Part shown: one piece after another, positions 1 to 9,000 of the stretch
Layout: each line of letters begins with the position of its first letter
How positions within the stretch are numbered: position 1 is the stretch's first letter
DNA from: Oligoflexia bacterium
Lineage (GTDB): Bacteria; Bdellovibrionota; UBA1018
NCBI GenBank assembly: GCA_903854365.1
Contig: CAINWE010000106.1
Span: forward strand, 1-11,814
Reading direction: 5' to 3'
Length of the DNA: 11,814 nt
Position numbers and translations under genes: made by a program
The notes under the pieces: generated by a model
Database searches by the model: none
Told to the model about the DNA's origin: nothing
What the model saw: the letters and a program-made list of their open reading frames with translations, nothing else

Positions 1-1
1 A

Positions 2-3000
2 TGCTCACTGCACTATGATCAGGGCAACCAAAAGACTCAAAAAATCATCGATGCGATTCTCAAAAGCCCTAGAGCGGCTTGCTGGAATCCAGTTCATCAA
101 GGCGAGATCCGAGAACTTCGTCAAAAAGTCACCCTCGACCTAGAAAAGTTCTATACGCTGAACCAAAGCTGGACGGCCTCTCTTTCCTCCCGAATGAATG
201 GCCTAAAAAAGCTGGCTTTGGACTACCAGGAGCTGCAAGAACAGATTTCCTACTGCCGCTCTTGGGCGATCTTAGGAAAAATCGAGAAAACCCAAGAGGC
301 ACCCCGGCCAAACGGTCAGCCTGCCGTGACTGAATTCAATGAAGACGACCGCCTTCTCGCTCACGTTCTCGGAGACTCCTTTGCAAAGGACTCTGGACTC
401 GAAGGCACAAAATCAGCGGTTTTTCTCAGGGGCGATTTGCTCGAGGCGCGACAGAGAGTCTACGAGATCATTCGCGACCAACTCAAAGTAGGTGCCTATA
501 TCTCTGATCGCAAGCAGGCTCAGCCTTGCCATGAGTTCGACGATCTCTACCAACCGCAGGAAGATCGTTTATCGCCTCCCATTCAGGACATTCCCGAAGC
601 ACAACTCAATCAAATCATCACTCAAGGAGAAGGCGCCATTCTGATCATGTCGGGTTTGAGAGAGTCTTTAGAAAAATTCAGGAACAATCTCCAGCATCGG
701 ATCGACTCGTCCCTAAGGAAGGTCGGTGATTCGCTTTATTTCCAAGGTGGCTCTTCCGATCACGCCGTAGTCTACCAAATCGAATTGGAATCCAATCCTG
801 GGCAACCGCTCTACGCTTTTCGCATTTTCAATGCCGGATCAGGACTCGAATATCACGCTTCAGCGCGCAACGGCGCTGAAAGTACCGTATTCCCCTTCGT
901 CGAAAAAAATCAGCTGAAAAAATCACAAATTCTGAGCTTTCACTTTCTGAAGGCCCTCCGCGATCTAACGCTCGCCCTGCCTAATCGCGAAACCCAGATC
1001 AGCACCGTTTACGAAGCGATCCTGCAGGAGTTAGGCGGGACTCCCTCCCCTCGTTCCTCCAAATTCAGTGATTTTCTCACCCCGCAACTCACGGGAAATT
1101 GCGCCTATTATTCGATCCCGTTCTATCACCACTCCATTCTCGGAGACCCCAGTACCAGCTCATTTCTTGAGTTTACCATCCGAGAAAAAACCCTCGACTC
1201 CTACTTCCAAAGAAATCAAGCAAGAATCACTGAATTTGCACCAGCACTCAAACTTGCCAAAAAAAGCCTCACCTTCTTGACGGAAGAAATGGCCAAAGTC
1301 TTCGAAGCTCCCAGTAGTTATCTAGACCGAGGGATGGCTCGACTCCTCCACGAGCGAAACCAAAACTCCTATCAGCCCTGGCTCCTCGCAGCAGATCAAA
1401 CCCAGCTGAAAAGACATCAAAGCATCGCTGATCGCTACCAGCCCCTCCGTCAGCTATTCGCCCACTTCAACCACGCAGGCCTCAAAGCGCCACTCGGCCT
1501 GCGACCAATCAAGCTTTGGAGTGGACAACAAACCATCGACGTAGAGAAATGGCAACCCACCCCCCAGAGAATGATCCCAGACGTGGATCAGTTCATTTCG
1601 ACCTTTCACTTTAGCTGGCGCCTCGATTCAAATTCCGCGAACTATGAATATTCCAAGATCCTTCAAGGGGTCTCACAAATTGCCAAAAAACTGCCTCTGA
1701 CGGAGACCTTCTGGAGTCAATTAAGCGATTTAGAACTCCAACAAGCACTCACATCCATCACCCGGCTCAGTCGGTATTATTTCCTGACGACTCACGCTTG
1801 GATGACATCAGGTCGCCCGACCCAAAGAGGGATATCTCCTCAAGAAATTTTAGTTCAAATTCGTCTCCTCACCCTCGGCGACGTGATTTTACAAATCTAC
1901 AAAACTCGTCCCTCCGGGAAGCTTTTTCACGACTTTCCGCATCTTTACCAAACCGGATTTGTTCAGATTCTGACGGGTGGCCCAAAAGAACGCTCAGCGC
2001 TCATGACGATCAAAAATCAAGACTGGCTGAGTACGTATCAGGAATTAAAGGACTACTGGGCCACCAAAAAGATGGAAACCAATTTTTTTGCCTTCGAGAA
2101 ATACCCATTTTTTTATCAAAATGAACGCTACTTATGTTTACCCGGTCAAGTCCAGCAGTGCCAACAGAGCATTGCTACCCATTGGAGCATGTCTGCCTCA
2201 GACCCGGACGATCACTTTTCATGGCCGGATTATCGCTGGGTACGAGCAAAACTAGAAAACGGCGAACTCCCTCGGGATTCCTTACCCGGGGGCTACACTG
2301 ACGTTAACCTCCTTAAGCAAAGCCTGCTCCTTCTCGATCAAGGCAACACCAGTCTCAAGAATCACCTGCCGAATGCTTTTTTTGAGGCGCGACTCCTGGC
2401 TTTTATCACTCACTCCTTCCTCTTTCGCCCCTTTCAGTACGAGGTAACCCACCACGATGCCAGTCCCGAAGGATCCATTCCCCAGATTTTTGATCTCAAA
2501 TACAGCTACCGGGAATATGAGACCGGCCGGATCGAGCAGCCACTCTTCAGGGACAATAAAGTAACACAAACTCTTAAAATTTTTGGTTACACCTGGGATC
2601 GGAGCAATCTCGAGTCCGCTCCCTATGCAGCTAATTCTTTCCTCGCGCTCAGTGAGGAAAAAGCACACCTGGGCGCACTGGCCCCATTACTTTATGCCCC
2701 GAGCGATTTTTCATGGAGACGACGACCGGTCGACCTTCCTTTTCTCAAAAAACGGACTTCGGGAGAAATCTCGGCCTCGAAGGGCAATCAGCAATCCAAT
2801 TTAACGCTCCAGCTTTATCGGGAGGTTTTGAATCTGCATTCAGATTCGCTCCTGTCGACTCTCACTTTTTTCAATGAAAACCCGACTTATCTCCGACAGA
2901 AAAGTTGGCAAATCGCGTTTAAGAACCTCCTTTTTCAGCCCGGTTTTCTCAACCTTGAGCTTCAAAGCACCCAGAGACTCCCGGGGATCCTGAGCGAATT

Positions 3001-6000
3001 CTGTTATTCTCAATATCAGGCCAGTACAAAAGACCGGGATCTCGTATCAGCTCTGTTTTTTCTTAGGATGAACCAACATTTTATTGAGGTAGCCCAGGCA
3101 GAAAAGCCTGAAGCTGCAAAGATCTTTCACTCTTCGCGCGAAGAGTATAAGAAACTTCTCTCGATGCTCCCCCGCTCGGAGCAAGAGCGCTCAGAACTCA
3201 AAAATCTTATTTTTAGGGATTTGCTGAGAACCTACCTCACTTCAGATTTTGGCGCCGCTCCAAGGTCGCACAACGCTAGGGCAATCACGGACTCAGACCT
3301 GGCTTGGTACCTCATTGCGCAATCCTATCGAAACCGCTTTCCTCTAGAAAACAGCGAATCCTACGAACCCGACGAAGAAAATGCGATTGACGGCTTCCAC
3401 GCTCTTAAAATCCACGACATTCAGGCAAGGCTGAATCGTGAAATGGCTGCCCAACCCGTACACACCCACCGCATCCTCAATCAAGTCCTTCATTATTTTG
3501 CTCCGCATGAAGCCAAACGCAATTGGCAAGCAAGCGCCCCCCTTCTTTGGCGAGGCAACCCAACCGCCGCAGCGGTAGGCGAACAGTCCGAAGTTAGCCT
3601 AATCTTGACAGGTCCCACCCTCTACTTTGGCGGTCGTGAGAGTACTGTTCTACCTCATCACGTCAAGGAACATCCGCTTTTTAAAAAATACGTTCATTTC
3701 GACGAGTCCGTACTCCCTCTGAAGCTCGGAGGCTCCGGCTACGAATTGCTTGATCGGGACGGACACCGGATTCGATTTTTTTACTCGGATATGAATCCGA
3801 TCCTGCAAAAAAAATGGGCGACTCAATGGTATCAACTGGTTCCCGACGAACAGCTGATCCAGCAAGCGATCTCAGTCACCCCACAGGGTTCGCGAACTCC
3901 CGAGTTTGACAATTGGGCATACATGCCGGGATATACCCATTGGATTTCTGTCGCGGACGATAGCCCCGCTAATCAAGTCGCTAATCGCGTTCAGACAGCT
4001 CCCTATGCCTCTTGGCAGGCACCGACTGGGGATCAAATCGAGATTTTAACCATCGATCAAAGCAACGACACGCTTTACTCAGTCACACAGATGCGGCAGG
4101 CTGCGAACCCCTGGAACGACAATGCCCCAAGGCAAAACATGCTCATTCGAAAGATGGGAACTCGAGATCTCTCTCAGCTTCGACTTTATCCCATTACCGA
4201 TCCTGAGTCGCCTTTTGGTGTTTTTAGGCGAATCGAGGACTTAAGGTTCGTCTGGGTCTGGGTCAACTCTCAGACCCATCAACTCGATCATATTGAACTC
4301 CCCCGCTTTGGACTCACCTTCCGACCTGAAATCGAAGCCGACGGCAAAGAAACTCTCGTCTGTCATGAAATGGACGGATTCCAGCTCGCACCGCAGCAGA
4401 TCATTCCAAGCTCAGAGATCTCCCTGGAGAACTCGTTGGACCACTTTCGAGGGTATCTGGTCTTAAAAAAGCGGACCGAAACTCGGGTAGTATTCCCGCG
4501 ATTTCAATTCAAACCACTGAAAAACAGCCTTGAATCCGATGATGCCCGGCGCTTCGAGCCCATCACAAATTTGCCTGGCCAATACGCAAGAAAAAGTCAG
4601 CGTTACTTCGTTCTCTCAGTCGACCGTTTTAATCACTCTCTCATTCCCTCGCACACCGAAGACCGGTACTTCTTAGCCTATCTTCATCTTTGGGGACATG
4701 AGCACGAAGCTCTCACTTACGAATTTGCCCGAACTCTCCTCTATGGGACGCATTCCGAGCTGGGTGCGTTTTCTCCGGGCGAGCAAGAAATCTTAGAGTG
4801 GATCCAAGCCGGCCGAAATCAAGACCACGACCCTAGAGCCAAAGCCCTGCAACTCGGGGCAGCAGTGATCACCTTAAAAAATAATCTCACCCATCATCTG
4901 CCTATTGCTCTGCCCAATCCGGAAAACTATAATTTCTACCTCAAAGTAAAACATAAAATCAGTCCCCGTTGGTTCCCTGAAGATTTAGAGCTCTTTTACC
5001 TGGAAGCCATGAGCAGCACCCAAGGTAGCCTCTCCCCCACACAATGGGCGCGCTATCGTGAACTCAAGGGACCCCTTGACGAAACCATCGCCCTTGGGCC
5101 GCCGATCACCCCTCAGACTATTTCGCCTTCCTATTTCCTGGGTTGCAACTCCTATTATTTTCGATCTAGCTCCACTTTTCGCAATTTCGAAGATTTGCCC
5201 CCCCATCGGGACCACCTCTTTGCGGAAGCAGCGCTCAATCAAGCGAATTGGAAAAACTTTTACAACCTTGCCCTCCAGCTCCAAAACGAGGACGTTCGAG
5301 CACCTCTCATAGAAACTCTCGCCCAAGCGCTAGGGGTTTCACAAGCTGCTCTCGAGCGCCATTCAACTCAGGACCTCAGAAACGAGTTTCTTGGCTTCTT
5401 AAGAATACTCATTCGCAGCCATTCCTCAGGTCAAAAAGTGCATCATGGAGCTTCCTTTATTTATGGAGTCGCGCTGACGCCCCTGTCAGCAAAAAGGAAC
5501 TTTCCAAGCCCTGACGAAATGCGAAAAATAGCCTTAAATTATGATCCAAGGGTCAAGGCTCGGACTTGGGATGAGGCTTTCCAAGGACTACTGTCTCCGA
5601 ATCAGCTCGAGTGGAATGCACCCGCGTTGACCAAGGCACCTCGAGTGGCACATCAACCTGCGAGCCCCGCTTTCTTCTGGGACCTCCGAGCGAATCCCAA
5701 TTTCAAGACCGAGTTTCAATTTGACTATCATCTCCCATCAGGCTTCGATGAGTTTGATCTCAGCCAGAACCCCTTGATAAAAACTAGCGAACTCAAGGAC
5801 ATCGTCAACATCAGCGAGCTGAGCGGCATCGAAAAGAGCGAACTTCAAATCAGAGTGCAAGAGCTGATCACCCTCTTCAAAACTCCAAGAACTCACTCAG
5901 AAGACTTCCTCAACGCCCAATTTGAGCAACTCACTCGCGACGACCCCGGTCAGCTAGGCGATTTCCCAAAATTCCTATCTGAGCAGCTGAGAAAAAAGCA

Positions 6001-9000
6001 AAACTACCGATTCACCGCAGTCGGCTACTCAAAACTTCAAGATCTCAAAAACTATCTCCAGAGCAAGAGGGCTCCCGCCCGAGAACAAATGCGGCTGTTG
6101 GAGGCAAAAATCCTGACAAAATTGACCACACCTCAGAATGAGGTCATCCGGGAAAACCTTTTAAACTCAAGTCACGTTCGGGCTAATCCCCTGCTCGACG
6201 ATGCGATCCGCTATTATGGAACCCGATCTTTTAAAGGACTTTTCGATCTCAATCCGACCCTGAGTACCGATCAAGTCAAAGAACTCATGAACGAAATCAC
6301 ATCCTATCTGATCGTCTCGACTCATGTCTTCAAGGTCGACGACGCAATTCGGAGTATTGAATCCGTTCACAGGAGCTTCTCACGTCATCCTCAAGAGATG
6401 AGCCTTGCTCGCAGTGAAGAATTAAGGAATTTTTATTCTGAAATGACTCAAACTCGAAGCTACATTGCCTCAGAGCATCCTGAATACTTAGTGTTTGAAT
6501 ACTTCTCCCGGGTCATGATCCGAGACTATCAGGTAGACGCCTTAAGAATTCTCGATATCACCGCCCGACAAACCCAGGACCCGGCTGCAAACGGGCGACT
6601 CCTCGAGTTGATTCCAGGCTCCGGAAAAACCTCACTCCTCTTACCACTTCTCGCCCACCTGAACGCCCGGGCAGACCAACTGAGTGTCATCATTTTTCCA
6701 GAGGCATTGCTTCCCTCGATGGTGAGACAATTTGACTCACAACTCGGAAGGGCCTTTGGACAATCGGTCGATCTCCTGACGGTCGAGCGAAAACATAAGT
6801 ATAACGCAGATAAACTCGATCGAATTCTCAAGCGTCTCAAAAATGATCTCCTCGAACGAAAAGTCGTGGTGACATCGAATAGTACCATTCAGAGCCTTTT
6901 TCTCATCTTTATGGAAAAGCTTCAGAATTTTAAAACCCGAAATGCCGAGGCTCACCGCGCAGAAATTACGCGACTCCAAGAAATTTTTGCACTGCTCAGG
7001 GCCTACGCCTACCTCACCATCGATGAGGTCGACCTCATCATGGACATTATGCAGTCTCACCGATTCTCGCTTGGTTCACCTCAGCAAATAGAAGGTGAAA
7101 TTTCAAATGCGGTCACGGGACTTTATTCATTTCTTCTCACGCATCCTAAAATGCAGTCGCTGGTGAAATTTCCGTTCTCCTTCGTCGATCAGAAAGGCGC
7201 GAAGCCGTTTAGTCGAGAGTACTATGATTCAACGCTCAAAAACCAGATCATTGATGAAGTCTCGCAACTCTCTCGAGAGGAAATGGAAACCTATTTTATT
7301 TCTCAACAAGACACTTTAGACGCTTTCGAAGCCCTCAACAAAAGGGATATCAAGACTTATTTAAGCTCGACGAATCCGGCATCCATGCAGAAGTACTTGG
7401 ACAAGATCAAAAATTCTCAGGTCAAAAACTTATTAACGATTCTTTACAGTGAGATTCAACAGATCTTGCCTCTGACGCTGTCAAAACTCTTTCGAGTGCA
7501 TTTTGGTCTTTGCCCAACAGTTTCTGATTCTCTGCAGTCATTATGTCCGAGATTCATTTCGATTCCCTATCACTCTGGAACTCCTGCATTGGGCTCGCGA
7601 CACGGAAGTGATCTCGAATCGCTCAACTACACCATTCAGTCTAATCTAGAGAACGGCAACTTTTTTGCTCTACTTAAAAAGGAACACGCTGCACTTCAAA
7701 AGATTCTTTCCAACGTGCGCAACGATCAGATTAAGCTGAGAATGAGAAGTTATTTTGGAGACCTCTCATTCTCTGAGCTTCTCAAACTCAATGACTCACA
7801 GATTCAAGCGAGAGCTGAGGTGATTCAGTCTAATCCTCAATTAATTTTTCAGCTCATCAGAAATTATGCACTTCCTAACATCAGTGTCTACCCGAACCAG
7901 CTTCAGACCAATGCGCACATTTACCCAATTCTTTTTAAATCGATTCAAGGCGTGAGCGGAACACTTTGGAATAAGGACTCATTTCCAAATTTCTTTGAAG
8001 CTACGTACTTCTCGGACACGCTAGCAAAAACCCTGACTTTGCTTTGGAGTAATCGGGAAGCTCGTCAGGCAAAAGTCCTCCCTCCTCAATCAGATCGACA
8101 ATTGGACACTTTAATCAATCAACTTGTAGGAGACGAAGGAGCGTCGTCCATCATCGATCTCGGTGGAGTTTTCCGAGGATTTAGAAATGAGGCTGTCGTC
8201 AGGCAAATGGCTCAGCTCCCCGCCTACCGGCGGGCAGGGATCGAGCAATTTATCTTTTATGACGATACCAATCAAATTGCGGTCCTCAACTCAACCGATG
8301 GCTCTGTCGTTCCTTACGTGCCCCATAATGTAGATCGAAATCGAGCTTCTGCCTTCTGGGATATGGAACACACCACTGGATCCGATCTCAAAGTCCATCC
8401 TCAAACCCGAGCTCTGCTCACAGTGAATCGATACTCGAAGACGCGTGACATTATTCAAGCCGCCTGGAGGCTCAGACAGCTCGAAGTCGGGCAAAGTGTG
8501 CGCCTCGCCGTTCCGTACGAAGATTTGGAACTCATCTGGCATACTCTGACGACTCACTTTCAATTTGAAGGCATCCGCCCCGGAGCGCCTCTCGACGCAA
8601 GCCTGCGGGAGTTCCCGTTTGACCGCCTCCTGCTTTATTTCAAGCTAAACGAGGCGCTCACTTTAGGCGATTTGAATTTCCGGTCGGCAAAAGCATCTAC
8701 TCGGGGGTTAATGATCGACACGATCTTCAGCTCACTCGTGAATCGATTGAAGGATCCGAAGTCTTTCCCGGGGAATTTACAAAGCACATACAATGTCATT
8801 CGAAGCTTCTTTGAAAGTCCCAGACAGACAGAGATTTTTGACCGCTATGTGATTGCTTTTGACGTAGCCAAACCGACTCAATTTCTGAAGCTCGACGCAA
8901 AAAACCTACTCGAACCTCGCCGCAGTAACTTCACCCACTCCAAACAACTCGAAAGTTCGCTCCAGACACTGATTGAGCTCATGCAAAATCGACTGCGCAA

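Noticed and set aside
1..18. ATG at base 1 as a gene start
   Set aside because: It meets a stop after five codons and lies in a different frame from the giant gene.
4985..5326. Antisense open frame of 113 codons inside the giant gene
   Set aside because: It is a shadow of the coding frame with no recognisable family and unlikely composition. The same applies to the other antisense and alternate-frame stretches, including 2282-2668, 6529-6888 and 6737-7060.
6530..8560. Reading the ATPase as part of a known anti-phage system
   Set aside because: No partner genes such as methylases, nucleases or other defence components are in the window, and the motifs fit the DUF3638/DUF3645 layout better.
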